From Planctomycetota bacterium (lineage in GTDB: Bacteria > Planctomycetota > UBA1135): DNA of 64,000 nucleotides. The notes beneath the pieces were generated by a model. That model was given only the letters and a program-made list of their open reading frames with translations, made no database searches and was not told the origin of the DNA. The translations under genes were made by a program, and so were the position numbers. This document shows positions 31,165 to 42,300 of this stretch, piece by piece (position 1 is the first letter of the stretch; every line of letters starts with the position of its first letter). Where the stretch lies: contig QQUA01000023.1 of assembly GCA_008501825.1 (NCBI GenBank), positions 333,994-397,993 on the forward strand. The letters run 5' to 3'.

Positions 31165-34100
31165 TCTGCCGACTTCGGACCGCCCTGGCTGCGGCCCTTT
31201 TCCTTTTCCTGCTCCCGACCTGGCTGTTCGCTCAGGATTCCATCCTTCGCGCCCACGTATGGGAATACCGCGACTCAAAAACCAACGCCACCGGGGCGGC
31301 TTCCCTGCTGCGGAAAGCTCGCTTAACGGTATCCCCCCTGCCCATGGACAAAAGCCCGGCAAAGCTGGGCAGCCACTTGATCGTGTTGGGGAGTTTCAGT
31401 AGCGAGCATCCGGGCTATGAAGCCTACATGGATCGCTACCGCAGCGATCTCTTGGCCTGGGTGAAACGAGGCGGAGTTTTGGTCCAATTCAGCCAGGATG
31501 GCGAAGTAGAGGCCAATCCTCCCTTTCTGCCTCAAGGTTGCCGCGCTCCTCGAGGCGAAGGCGATTTTGACGGCATCCGGGTATTGAAAAAGCAACATCC
31601 TTTGTTTGCCGGCCGGATGGCTTCCAGGGACAACCCGCCGATTTTGCGGATTCCCAGTCATTTGCATCGGGGTCCGAACTGGAATTGGTTCGACCAGCCC
31701 ACTGGCTTTGAAGTGCTGGCCGCCTCTTCGGCTCAGGGTTTGGAAATTCCGGCGATATTGGAAAAAAGTTACGGCAAAGGGCGGATCCTTCTTTGTTCGC
31801 TTTTCTTGGACAAGCTCTACGACGGACAGGGACGGCGCTTGGGCGGTGAGCCCATGGAAGACGCGGCTTTGAACTTCTTCTTCAACCTGGGAGACTACGC
31901 CTGGATGGTGAAAGAAGGCCGTGAAGTCGTGGCCGCCGAGTTGGATTTGGCTTCTCCTGGAGATCCCGCTGATGATTTAGAAGAAGACGAAGGGCCGACC
32001 CTTTTGGAAGCCAGAATCCGGGGTTCAGTCTACTGGGACCAAAACCGCAACGGGCAACGGGATTCAGGTGAAATTCCTGCTCAAGGCATTTGGTTGAGCG
32101 ACGGTCGGCGACTTTGGCGCTGTACACCGGAAGGCAAGTTCGAGCAAACCGTCGACAATCAAGGTTCCGGTCTGCTTTGGTTGCGGGTTCCGGAAAACGC
32201 TTCTCTGCAAAGCCCATTCTGGAAGGTGTTGGATTTTTCAGATGCACGAGTCGGCGCCGCCGCAACTTTGGAAATGGAATTTGGCCTTTGGCCCTTAAGT
32301 TCCGAACAGCAGCAACTGTATCGCCAGGCCGAGAAGTTCTTCCTATACGGCAGTGAACTCGGGCTTCGAGATCGGCAAGGAAAGACTGCATTGATGCAGG
32401 ACATTGCCGAAGCGAAGCAGCGGGCGCCGCAAGCTCTGTTTTGGGTGTTCGGAGGCGAGCTGGTTCAAGGCGTGTCCAAGGAGAAACTGTTCGGCCTATA
32501 CCAAGAAGCCTTGCAGGAGTTGGAGGTTCCGATTCGTCACGTACCCGGTCCATCCGATTTGGCCCGGTTAGGAGCTTCTCAATTCCGCCGGCGCTTTGGC
32601 CCGGAGTGCAGTTCCTGGGACCTTCCCGGTTACCGTTGTTTGGCGATTGGCGGCTCCTGGGAAGCGGCCAAACCCTGGTTGCAAGCCGAACTCGAGGCTT
32701 TGGAAACCAGGCGGAAAGCCATCTTGTTCGTTTTCGAGCCTCCGCAAGCAGAGGACTTGGAACATCTGAAAGCCAAAGGGGTGGTCGCCGTCTTTCATCA
32801 TGGAGGAATCCGCGGCGGTTTGCGCCGCCTTGGCGATCTGTTGTTGGCTGGAGCCCCGGGTTTCCAAGGACCCGGCGTAGATGGCGGCCCCAGGGCCATG
32901 CAAGCGGTAAGCATGGGATGGGGAGGACGCTTTCAAATTTCCTCCCTTCCTTTGGGAACTTCGGAATTGGAATCAGATTCCGCCGTGGTTTTGCAACCGA
33001 AGGAACAGGCGGTGGCGGTGGAAGGTAGGTTCCCGGTGTTGTTACAAACTCCGGCCGGCAACTGGCAAAGTGCTCGCTATCAACTCAAACAAGGCGGCAA
33101 GGTCCTCGATCGGGGAGAGCTTGACCGTTTCGCCGATCGCTACTGGTATCGCGCCCTAAGGACAGGTTCCGCCACCGGAAAGCTGGAACTCGAAGTGGAG
33201 TGGAAAGGGCCGAAGTCGGCTTCTTTAGGTTGGAAACATTCATGGCCGCTGAAGAAATCGTCGCCGCCCAAGTTTTCCTTGAGCTTTCCCCAAGCCCGAG
33301 GGGATGCCCGGAAAAGTGGCTCAGTCATGGGAGTGGGCGACTTCAGCCGGGGGATGGCCTTTCGCTGGATGCAGAACTTTGGAGCGCCGCCCTCCGCTCC
33401 CGTTCAAGCCGGCGACAAGATTTACTTTGGCCTAGCCGGCGATCCTGAGGATGAAGAACGATGCGGCTTGCTTTGCCTGCAAGCGGTGAACGGCGCGATG
33501 TATTGGAAAGCCACCAGCCCGGCACCGATATTGGCCAGTCCGGCCGTCTTTGAAGACAAAGTTCTGGCCGTGGATCGAGAAGGCCGTCTACTGGCTTGGG
33601 ATCGGGAAACCGGCAGCTCTTTGTACCAGCAAGAGCCTCCTTGGCCGAGCCGGGGATTGGAGTTTCAATCCCCGACGGTACACCGCGATCGAGTTTATCT
33701 TGCTTTGGAAGGTGGCTTGGTCGCCCATTCCATTGAAGACGGCACTCGCCTTTGGCAAAGCCCTTGGCCGGAAGCTTTAGCTTTACCGCCCTTTCGCCGT
33801 CACGATGGCGCCCGCTACCAAGTTTCGGAAGCCGGCCCGGTGGTCGTTTCCAAGCTTCTCCTTACTGGTGGACCGCGAGGCTGCATGATCGTCGACCTTC
33901 AGGGAGGAGAAGTTCTTTGGTTCCTCTCCGGTTTCTGCAGTCAACCGGTGGTCGATCGCAATGGTCGAAAACTGTGGTTGGTGGTCGACGGCCAATTGCG
34001 CGGTTTCGAGAGTAAAGACCGCGGACGGCGAGATTGGCAACCCTTATTCGACCCGGTGGAATTGCCCGGAGGCAGCGCCGCCCCGCCGGCCCTGGCCGGA

Positions 34101-34439
34101 AATCGCCTCCTGGTTGCGGGAGGAGATGGCGTCCTTTACGCCTTCCACCCAGACAGCGGCCGGCCGCTTTGGGCGCACCAAACCGATCCAGGCTTGGTGG
34201 ATTATTCACCCCTGTCTCGAGGCCAAGGTCACATTTTGGCCGGACCCTTGGCCGCAGCTACCGAAGTTCTCCTGGCCGGAACCGACGGCCACTTGCGGGT
34301 ATTGAACAGCGACTCCGGGAAATTGCTCCAGTCCATCGATTTGGGATTGCCGCTAGAGACCCTCAGCCTGGCTCCCGATGGCTTGATCTTCTGCCGGGCG
34401 GCTGGCTCCGCGCTGATTTCCATCAGCGCGAATCCATAA
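31161..34439 (+). CDS. Secreted multidomain protein: ThuA-like, SdrD-B-like, pseudo-phosphoesterase and PQQ-type propeller
   Basis: 1092 residues; signal peptide (MICRLRTALAAALFLFLLPT) and ATGA overlap with the kinase. Residues about 25-245 resemble a ThuA/class I amidotransferase-like domain (LIVLGSFSSEHPGYEAYM). After an acidic linker, VYWDQNRNGQRDSGE (about 289-303) begins an SdrD-B-like beta domain. Residues about 385-560 follow the calcineurin-type phosphoesterase scaffold, but its metal motifs are lost: SELG (398-401) for SD-x-H, GGEL (431-434) for GD, GPSD (463-466) for GNHD, and HHGG (546-549) near the expected GHxH. The C-terminal 360 residues form a PQQ/BamB-like propeller (GDGVLYAFHPDSGRPLWAHQ). 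Likely periplasmic, non-enzymatic and linked to the kinase. The propeller call is firm, the phosphoesterase relation moderate. Confidence 0.8.
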   Translation: MICRLRTALAAALFLFLLPTWLFAQDSILRAHVWEYRDSKTNATGAASLLRKARLTVSPLPMDKSPAKLGSHLIVLGSFSSEHPGYEAYMDRYRSDLLAWVKRGGVLVQFSQDGEVEANPPFLPQGCRAPRGEGDFDGIRVLKKQHPLFAGRMASRDNPPILRIPSHLHRGPNWNWFDQPTGFEVLAASSAQGLEIPAILEKSYGKGRILLCSLFLDKLYDGQGRRLGGEPMEDAALNFFFNLGDYAWMVKEGREVVAAELDLASPGDPADDLEEDEGPTLLEARIRGSVYWDQNRNGQRDSGEIPAQGIWLSDGRRLWRCTPEGKFEQTVDNQGSGLLWLRVPENASLQSPFWKVLDFSDARVGAAATLEMEFGLWPLSSEQQQLYRQAEKFFLYGSELGLRDRQGKTALMQDIAEAKQRAPQALFWVFGGELVQGVSKEKLFGLYQEALQELEVPIRHVPGPSDLARLGASQFRRRFGPECSSWDLPGYRCLAIGGSWEAAKPWLQAELEALETRRKAILFVFEPPQAEDLEHLKAKGVVAVFHHGGIRGGLRRLGDLLLAGAPGFQGPGVDGGPRAMQAVSMGWGGRFQISSLPLGTSELESDSAVVLQPKEQAVAVEGRFPVLLQTPAGNWQSARYQLKQGGKVLDRGELDRFADRYWYRALRTGSATGKLELEVEWKGPKSASLGWKHSWPLKKSSPPKFSLSFPQARGDARKSGSVMGVGDFSRGMAFRWMQNFGAPPSAPVQAGDKIYFGLAGDPEDEERCGLLCLQAVNGAMYWKATSPAPILASPAVFEDKVLAVDREGRLLAWDRETGSSLYQQEPPWPSRGLEFQSPTVHRDRVYLALEGGLVAHSIEDGTRLWQSPWPEALALPPFRRHDGARYQVSEAGPVVVSKLLLTGGPRGCMIVDLQGGEVLWFLSGFCSQPVVDRNGRKLWLVVDGQLRGFESKDRGRRDWQPLFDPVELPGGSAAPPALAGNRLLVAGGDGVLYAFHPDSGRPLWAHQTDPGLVDYSPLSRGQGHILAGPLAAATEVLLAGTDGHLRVLNSDSGKLLQSIDLGLPLETLSLAPDGLIFCRAAGSALISISANP

Positions 34440-34456
34440 ATAGGGCTGGAATTATG

Positions 34457-34480
34457 GCTATCCCACCCGTTGGGGATAGC
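34457..34480. terminator. Hairpin at convergent junction, no T-tract
   Basis: GCTATCCC (34457-34464) pairs with GGGATAGC (34473-34480) over eight bases around an eight-base loop. It covers the stop codon of the minus-strand gene at 34458 and lies 17 bases after the end of the plus-strand gene. No T-run is present. Confidence 0.45.
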
Positions 34481-35294
34481 AGCGCAGATAATCGATCAAC
34501 TGTAAAGCGGAAATTTCCCCCTGAAAGCGGCGGACCGGGTCCAACTCCATGGCGTTGGTGCGAGCCAGCGCTCCGAGCAAAGCCCACAAGCCCGCATGCT
34601 CCTGACCCTGGTACCGCCGGAAAATCGGCAAAGCCCGGGGCCCGAGTCCGGCACGCTTCAACAGGGTGGGAATAAATGCAAATTCGAAACCCTCCAAACA
34701 GTCGATGGCTTGGCAAATGGGTTGGAGGCCACCGCCGAAAAGCCATTTCCTGACCAGGCCGCTCAAGGTCCCCAATTCTTCCACTCGATGAAACCACACC
34801 GGAGGCCCGACCACACATCCGGCTCCGGTTTGAACCCAAACCAAACGTGGGTACAAAGCCAAGCCGCGTTGATCCGACCGGTAGGCCAGCCACCCCGGAT
34901 AGACGGAAGGACGGTTGCCCCAGGACGACTCCGCTTCCCGGGCCTGGGCAGCCATCAGCAAGAAACTATGGCGCCGATACTCGCCGCCGTTCACCCTAGG
35001 ATGGCCATATTCCAAATGAGTCAATACCGGTCCAGAGACTTGTCTTTGCTCGGTGTCGGAGGATTCCGATCCCCCCGGCTTCATGAGCACCAACTCCAAC
35101 TCCCGCACCCAGGCGGCATCGAAACTGCCTGGCTGCAAAAGATCCAATAAGTTCGGACAAGCCTGGTCGTCCCAAACAGATTGACGCCACCGTCCCCGGC
35201 CTTGGGGGCTGGGGCAAAGGTTGGAGAGACAAAACTCAGAGGAACCAAAGCCTCGGAGGCTCTCCTTTCGAGGGCCACCGCAACATCCCATCAT
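34458..35294 (-). CDS. Protein of unknown function
   Basis: 278 residues from tandem ATG codons at 35294/35291, preceded by AGGGA at suitable spacing. No domain recognised. Features seen: a Cys-rich N-terminus (MMGCCGGPRKESL, then FCLSNLCPSP), a Trp-rich central part (PSVYPGWLAYRSDQRGLALY, RLVWVQTGAG), and a leucine-rich helical C-terminus (GLWALLGALARTNAMELDPV). No signal peptide or membrane segment. It follows the CBS gene on the same strand after 140 bases. Its codon choice is like that of its neighbours and the frame is long and unbroken, so I believe it is coding, but it could have a shorter start. Confidence 0.6.
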   Translation of the reverse strand: MMGCCGGPRKESLRGFGSSEFCLSNLCPSPQGRGRWRQSVWDDQACPNLLDLLQPGSFDAAWVRELELVLMKPGGSESSDTEQRQVSGPVLTHLEYGHPRVNGGEYRRHSFLLMAAQAREAESSWGNRPSVYPGWLAYRSDQRGLALYPRLVWVQTGAGCVVGPPVWFHRVEELGTLSGLVRKWLFGGGLQPICQAIDCLEGFEFAFIPTLLKRAGLGPRALPIFRRYQGQEHAGLWALLGALARTNAMELDPVRRFQGEISALQLIDYLRCYPQRVG

Positions 35295-35434
35295 CCATTC
35301 CCTATGTAGGAATTCGACCTTTTCAAAGGAAGTCTGGTTCCCTGGAAATGGGACTCGATTTGGGAATAATCGCTCTCTACGAAATCGCTTTATTGAAGAA
35401 GGAGCAAAATACAGGCGATGACGCCCGTAACCCC

Positions 35435-36301
35435 TCAATCGGAGGGGGAACCACCATCCAACTTGGAATGGGGATTGCGAATATCGAATCGAAAACCGGT
35501 CACCAGTTGCAATAAATCGAAGGAGCTCAACAGGCCTTCCACCTTCTTCTCGTGGACCACCAAAACGTGGTGAATGCCGTGCTCCAACATCACCTGGGCC
35601 GCCTGTTGAACCGGAGCATAGCGCGGAACGGTCACCACCTCCTCAGTCATGATCGCTCCCACCGGGGTGTTGTCGGACAGGCCGTCCAGAAGGTCGGAAG
35701 CCGTGATGATGCCCAGCGGGCTGCCGTCGTTCTCCAACACGGGCAGCGAGTGGATGCCATTTTCCGCCATGGTCTTGCGAACCAAGCCCACGGGTTGATG
35801 GCGATACGTGGTTTTCACGTCCCGAATCATCAGGTCTTCGACCCCGATGTGAACCCTGCGGCTTTCCTCTTCGCTCATCCAGACCCCCTCCCCATCGTCC
35901 GCTTGCATGGGATTGCCGTTGTGCCGCAAAACGAAGCGGTGTTGGGCCACCTGCTTGAGAAGGTCGAAGCAGCTCAGCATGCCGACCACCTTGCCATTTT
36001 CGGTAACCAGGAGGTGGTGAATGCCCTGATTGCGCATGGTGCGGGCGGCGATGGCCAACGATTCGTGGTTGGCGATTTGAAACACTCGGCCGGAAAGGAC
36101 TTTTTCCACCGGCTCCTTCTCGGCCAAGCCCCGCATGAAATCGGTAGAGGTCACGATTCCCAGCGGTCCCCCCTCCTCATCGACCACGGGCAGCGCGTGG
36201 ATGCCGTGACGGGTCATCAATTCACGGGCGTGCCCCAAGCTTTGCTGAGGGCGGACAACCATGACCCGAGCGGTCATGAAATCGGCGACGGGGTGCTCCA
36301 T
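35435..36301 (-). CDS. Four-CBS-domain (double Bateman module) protein
   Basis: 288 residues from the ATG at 36301 (MEHPVADFMTARVMVV). Four CBS motifs occur as two pairs: ARVMVVRPQQSLGHARELMT with HALPVVDEEGGPLGIVTSTD; RVFQIANHESLAIAARTM with HHLLVTENGKVVGMLSCFD; DVKTTYRHQPVGLVRKTMAE with HSLPVLENDGSPLGIITASD; and EVVTVPRYAPVQQAAQVML with HHVLVVHEKKVEGLLSSFD. CBS pairs bind adenine nucleotides or related ligands and normally regulate an attached domain; here none is attached, so it probably acts on a partner. It starts 86 bases after the stop of the giant VIT-vWA gene on the same strand. Confidence 0.9.
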   Translation of the reverse strand: MEHPVADFMTARVMVVRPQQSLGHARELMTRHGIHALPVVDEEGGPLGIVTSTDFMRGLAEKEPVEKVLSGRVFQIANHESLAIAARTMRNQGIHHLLVTENGKVVGMLSCFDLLKQVAQHRFVLRHNGNPMQADDGEGVWMSEEESRRVHIGVEDLMIRDVKTTYRHQPVGLVRKTMAENGIHSLPVLENDGSPLGIITASDLLDGLSDNTPVGAIMTEEVVTVPRYAPVQQAAQVMLEHGIHHVLVVHEKKVEGLLSSFDLLQLVTGFRFDIRNPHSKLDGGSPSD

Positions 36302-36387
36302 GGACGCTTTTGGAATGCACGAAAAGCTCCCTCGCCCGCAACGAACCACAACGGCGCGCAAGGCGACGGAGCCTGCACCCCAGGATA

Positions 36388-39300
36388 TCACCGATTGCCC
36401 GGTCGAAGCCGTTCCAAACCCTGGCGCAAAGCCCGGGTCCCCTCCACCGGAAGCCGGCTTTTCATCTGCTGGAGTACGTCACCGGCTTCTCGAGTTCGGC
36501 CCAATTGCTGCAGGACCCGAGCCAGTCCCAGGTACCCGGTGACCTCTTCCGGCAGCAGCGTCACCACCCGCCGCCACTGAGCCTCGGCCAACCACCATTC
36601 CTGACGGCTCTCCCAAAGCTCGGCCAGGACGCGGTGGCTCTCCCCTTCCTCCGGCATCATTTCCACCGTGGTAGTCCAAGCCCTCAGGGCTTCGTCTTCT
36701 TGCTCCAGAAGTGCAAATCGCTGCCCCAAATCAAGATAATGCGCCGGACGATGCCCGGAAACGACCGCCGAGGCCAACATCGGCTGGATCGCCTCCCGGC
36801 CGCGACCCAAGCCGTCCAAGGCTCGAATCTGCAATTCGTAGATTTCCAAATCCTGAGGGCTGAGGTCGGCGGCCAAGGCGAGTTGAACCAAAGCGGCTTC
36901 CTCTTGCCCGCGCTGCAGCCGAACCTTGCCCAACAATTTTCGCAACAAGGGAACGTCTCGGCCTTCTCTCACCGCCTCTTGATCCAAGCGCTTCTCCATC
37001 GCAGCCAAATCTTCGGTTTCGGCCAAGACCTTCTCCAGCGCTTGCAAAGCCAGGCGGCGGTCGTCGAGCCTCCGCCCCCAAGCCACCACCGCTCCGGCTC
37101 CGGCCTGCACCGCCTCATAGGATTGTCCAAGTTGGGACAGAGCCAGGGCCCGCTGTTGATGGTAGTGGCTGAGAGTCGCATCCCCGCCCTGCCGAGGGGC
37201 GTGAACCTGGATGGCTTCCTGATACAAAGAGGCGGCCTGTTCAAGCAGATTGGAGCGGAAGCAAGCCTCGGCCAAGGAAGCCATGGTGTTTTCGTTCCAT
37301 TGGAAGCGCTTCAGCCACTGCTCCCGGATTTGAGCCAACTTTTGTCGGGCTGCATCTGGCCGCCCGGTTAGGGCCAGAGCCTCCAAGTGTCGCCGGTGGA
37401 TCTCGAGGTCGTTCGGCCAAACCCTCAGTAAAGGCAGCAACAAGGGAAGAGAAGCTTCCCACTGCTGTTCGGTTTGCAAGTACCGCACCCATTGCCGGCG
37501 ACCGAGATTGGAACAAACTCCTCTCTGATCGGCCTCGGCAAAGATCTGCAACACTTCTTGGCGCTGGTTCAAGCCATGGAACAAGTAGTCGCAGATGTGC
37601 AGCAAGGATGGCTCTTGATGCTTCAATTCCTGGAGCACCTTGCGGGCGGTGGCAGCGTATTCGGCTGCCGGTTCCTTCCACGCTCGGGACTGCCTCAGGT
37701 CGTACATTTGCCGGTTGCGGGCTCGGCCGCTACGCATATCGGCTTCCAATTCTCGCAACACAATGGCCAACAAACGCTGCCGGAGAGTTCCTTGGATTTC
37801 GCCGACGCTTTCCCGGCGCCTGGCCAAGCGCCAGGCTTGGCGGCTCCAAAAATCACGGTCAATCCATTGCAGCCAGGCCGGCTCCACTTCCGCCCGCCCG
37901 ACCAGGAACACCAAAGAAGCCAGAGAGCCGTCCACCTCGGCCAGCGTGTCGGAAACCAAGCGAACCATGTCTTGGCCTTCCCGGTATTGGAAACGATCCA
38001 GGATTTGCGGCAGTACGCCATAGGCAAAGCGCCGGGTATGTTGATCCAAATCGCGGATCTTTCTTCGCTTGGCCGCTTTCAACAAGCCAGACCATTCTCG
38101 AATGCCTTGTTCCACTTGCCCTTCGTTCAGGGGCGAATTCAAAAAGGCGTCTTCCATGCGGTGAAGGCCGTTCTGCAACAGCTCCGGCCCGCGGCCGATA
38201 GAAATCAAGCCGTCCTTTTCTAAGGCACTCCGATAAAGCCGGTAAAGCTCGCGCCGGTATTCCCACGCCAGGTTTCGATTCGGAGCCTTTTCCGTCATTC
38301 CTTGCAACCACGACTCCGCCGCCAGGAACCGTCCCGCTTCCTGCAATCGTTGGTTGTGACGATTCAGCAGCGCCCGAGCTTGACGGGAGAACTCCCCTTC
38401 CACTTCGGCAAGGCGAAGTTTCAAAGCCTGATCGAGAATCTCCAAGGCCTTTTGCCGCTCGCCCACTTGCCAGTGGGCTTCGCTGATCGATCCGCTGAGC
38501 ATCAGCCACGGCAAGCTGGCGGCTTGTTCCTGCGAGCGCAGGCGATGGAGAATGCGAAATACCGGTTCCTTTACTTCGCTCAGATTTCCGTGCAGGGCGT
38601 AGCTCAGAAACTCCACCAAGGACGCTGCCTGCCCTTCTTTCCAGGCAAAGTCTTCCAAGGCAGCTCTTTGCAAGGCAGCCAAAGCCCGCTTCCGAAAATC
38701 TTCCACTCCGTGCTTCATCTGCAAAGCCCGAATGCACAAATGAAACTCCAATAAAGCCAGCACCCGGCTTTCGGAGGAATCGGTGGCAGCTTGCAAATCG
38801 TGCTCCAAACCGTCCAAAGCCCGGTCGATGGCGGACTCTTCCTGCACCGTATTCAATAACGGCTGCAAGCCGTTCAAGGAAGGAAACCAGGAACCTGGAG
38901 TTAAGCCGAGGACGCCGGAAGACAATTGCTCCAACAATCTTGAATCCTTGGTGGGCTCATAGTACCGGCGAATCATGTTGAAGGCGGATTGAGGAGAATT
39001 GGCTTTGCGGCAGTATGCCCTCATTCGCCAGACCAAATCTTGATCCACCTGCTCCGGAATTTGATCGCCCCGGCGGCGATAGCGACTCCAATCCTGATCC
39101 AAGCCGCGTCGCAGTTCTTCCTCGGTCAAACTCATCCACGATTTTTGACGTGCGTCGTCGGCAGCTTCTCTTTGATCGAGAGCGGTCCACCAATCGGCGA
39201 AGTGGCGCCAAGCCTCATGGCCCAAATCGCCGTGATAGGCCATTTCTCGATAAAGGGCGGTGGCTTTGGGCAAGTCGTCCAATTCGGCGAACAGTTGGCC

Positions 39301-42300
39301 GAGGTAAAGCCCGAAACGGCGGTCCCGAGCATCCCGACCGCCGCCGTACCACCGAGGCACCATTTTCTGGAGAGCCTCGACTTGATCGAAAGCCAAAAAC
39401 TGAAGCCAGCGAGCTTCACGCCAATCCAACAAGGGGCATTTCTTTTTTTGACCCCGAATCCACAGTTGATCCAAGCTTTCCAAGCCGGCAACAATTCGCG
39501 GTTCTTCCCTTTCGGTATCCAAAAGCAGGGCCTGTAAAGCCAAGCCGAACAAACGAGCGGTCAATATGCGGGGACGCCGAAGAACGTCTGCCGGGGAATG
39601 ATCGGCATATTCCTTTTGCAATGCTTCTATGGCCTCGGTCGCCCGTTGAAATAAGACCTGAGGCTCTTCGCCGGCTTGACTTTGCAAAGTCAAGGCTTCC
39701 ACCAGCAACCAATTCTCTATTCCTTGATAATCAGCGCGGCTTCGTACGGCCAAAAGCCGTTCCGCCAGGGCCCGTTGGGCTTGGCGTTGCAACTGTTCCC
39801 GGGTGAATTCCCGTTGCCGCCGGTCGCCGACACCGGCCTCCCCCTGCAAGCTCTGGGAGGAGCGATTTTCGACCGCCCAGGACACGAAGTCATATAAAGC
39901 TCGGACTTGTCGATCCAACCAATCGCCTCCTTGGGAAGCGGACAGTTCCTGCCAGCCGTCGGATACCCCAGGAAGCCATTGCAACAGTTCCTCTTCCGCT
40001 TCCAAAGTCCAAGGAAATTCCATCCTCCGGCGCAAGAAGTCGATTGCCAGAAGTCTGCGTTTTTCGTGGCTTTCCTCAGCGGCGAACTGGAGCCGGCGCA
40101 ACTGCAAGACCACCTTCGGGTCTCCGGAAACGGCCAGCCAGTCGGCCAGGATACGCCGGTCCCTTCGGTCTTCGCTTTGTTGCCAACGCCGCAGGATTCG
40201 GCCACTGAAGTCTTCAAGCGAAGGCCTTTCTCCTCCCAGGGCCAAATTCGGAATTCGAATCCAAGTCGCCAACCGAGTCAATCGCTCTGCATCCAGGGCC
40301 TCAAGCCGGCTCACCAAGGAATCGTAAATCCGCAGCCGCAACTGTTTCCCCTCCGGCAAATCACGGAGCCGATAGTCCATCAAAATTTCCCCGAGCACCG
40401 GTGAAAGGACCTCCCGGGAAAGAAGCTTGCTTGCATCGCTCCAAAGATGCTTTTGGAAATTCTCAGGAATCCGCCGCATGGATAAGCCGGGCGAGTGCCC
40501 CAGCCAAAAATGGATGCTTTGAACCACCCCCTGTTCCTGGGCTTCGGACCACTCCGCTTGAGTGAAAAAGAAATCCAACCAAGCCCTGGCCTGTTGTTCC
40601 GCTTCAGCCACCCGATTCAAATAAACCAGAGAGGCCAATCGCTCTCCCTGCAAATACGGGACGGCATGAGGCTGTTGAACCCGCCAAAGTTCGATCCTGG
40701 CCAGAAGCTGTACCAGACGCCTTTCGGACCGCAAGAGTTGAATCCACTGCGACCTCAACTGCCGCCTTTCCGGAGCCAGCCATTGGGTCTCGCTTTCATC
40801 GGCAGCTTGCAAAATTCCAAGAGCTTGGTCCACTTCCCCTTGCAGGGCGAGGTGGCGAGCCAGATCGGTGTGAGCTTCCAGGCGATGAGGAAATCGTTGT
40901 TGCAGCCGGCGGCGCAAGGCCATCGCCTGCCGCGGCTTTGGAATGGTTTGCATCGTTTCCAAACGCCAGCGGTGATGCTCATAAGCCAAATCCTGAGCTT
41001 TCGGATAACGATCGTAGATCGGCGTCAAGGCGTCCAGAAGTTTCAACCGCTCGGCCCCTTTTTGCAAGGGTTGGGCATTTCGAAACAGTTGCCGGGCGCC
41101 ATCCAATTCACCGGGAAGTCCCTCCTTCAGAGCGTCCACCAGAACAAAAGCCTGTTCCCGCCAGGCCGGACCGCGCCGGGCTTCTTTCAGGAAATGAAGC
41201 CGCAACCAATGCAAACCGGGGCGTCCGGCCTGAATTTCAGCCAACCGTTTCCAGGCCAGCTCAGCCTCCTCCCAGCGGTCGTAAGCGGCGTGGTGATTCA
41301 AGAGCACCCAAGCGTCGGCAAAAGTCCATTTCTCATTTTTTTGCGCATTTTGAGCCTGTTCCAGGGAAGGCCAAACCGACGGCAACCACAAAGCCTGCTG
41401 CTCGAGGCCTTCCACCAAGTTTTTCAAAGCGCTTTCGAATTCAGCGGAGGACAAAGAAGTGATTTGCAGTTCTCGCTCCGCCCGCAACCAACCTTCTTCA
41501 TCCCACTCTCGAATTCGGGTCGGCCACCAGGCGCCGGCGACTTGCTCGAAGTCGGAGAATTCGGTTTTTTCCACCCGGCCATCGGCGTGGGTCCAACTGG
41601 CTTGCAGAACGACTGCACGCTCCGAATCAAGAACCAGCTCCAAACTTTCCCGCTCCTGTTTTGGATGCCGAAAACTCAGTTTGACCTTGCCGGCCGAAAT
41701 CGATTCGGGGCCGCTGACTTCATACTCCCGCAAGTCCCACCAACCGCGTCCGAAAGCGAATCGATAAGGAGCGACCCAAGCTTGAGCATGATCCGAACGA
41801 TGTTTGGAATCGGTGTTTTCGAATCTCCCCAATCCCCAGGGAAAACGTACCCGCATCCGCCGCTCGCGCCACCATGCTTCGACCACTCGAGCCCGCTCCG
41901 GCTGGTCAGGGAAATCCAGCGCCCAGGCATTCGGCCCGAAGAAGAATTCCCGCGTCCGATCCCCACGCCAAGATCCCGGTCGAACCCGACTCTTTTGACT
42001 CCAAAGCAAACGCAAGGCCTGGTTTTGTTGCTGCCAAAGAGGCCGGCGGTCCAAACTTTGGAGCAGTGCCCGGACTTCCGGCGGCCACGAGGAAGGAATT
42101 TCTCGATAGGCGTGGCCAGCCCCGATTTCCGGAAACAGCCGGCGGAATGGCCAACTGGCCGGCACTTCCTGTTGGGGAAATTCCCCCAACAATCGGCGGT
42201 CATCAAAGGGTGAGGTGACCTCTTGCCAACCACGACCGGATTCGGTGGGGCGAGAGCGGGCTCTGGATTTGCGTGCAGCCACCAAATCGCCGGGACCGCG

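Noticed and set aside
36302..36391. 30-residue N-terminal extension of the CBS protein
   Set aside because: It would overlap the stop of the VIT-vWA gene, and CBS sequence begins right after the ATG at 36301.
40495..42213. 572-codon open frame on the plus strand inside the giant VIT-vWA gene
   Set aside because: Antisense to a gene with clear domains; its translation is Pro/Gln/Leu-rich without motifs. A similar 353-codon frame at 36310-37371 is rejected for the same reason.
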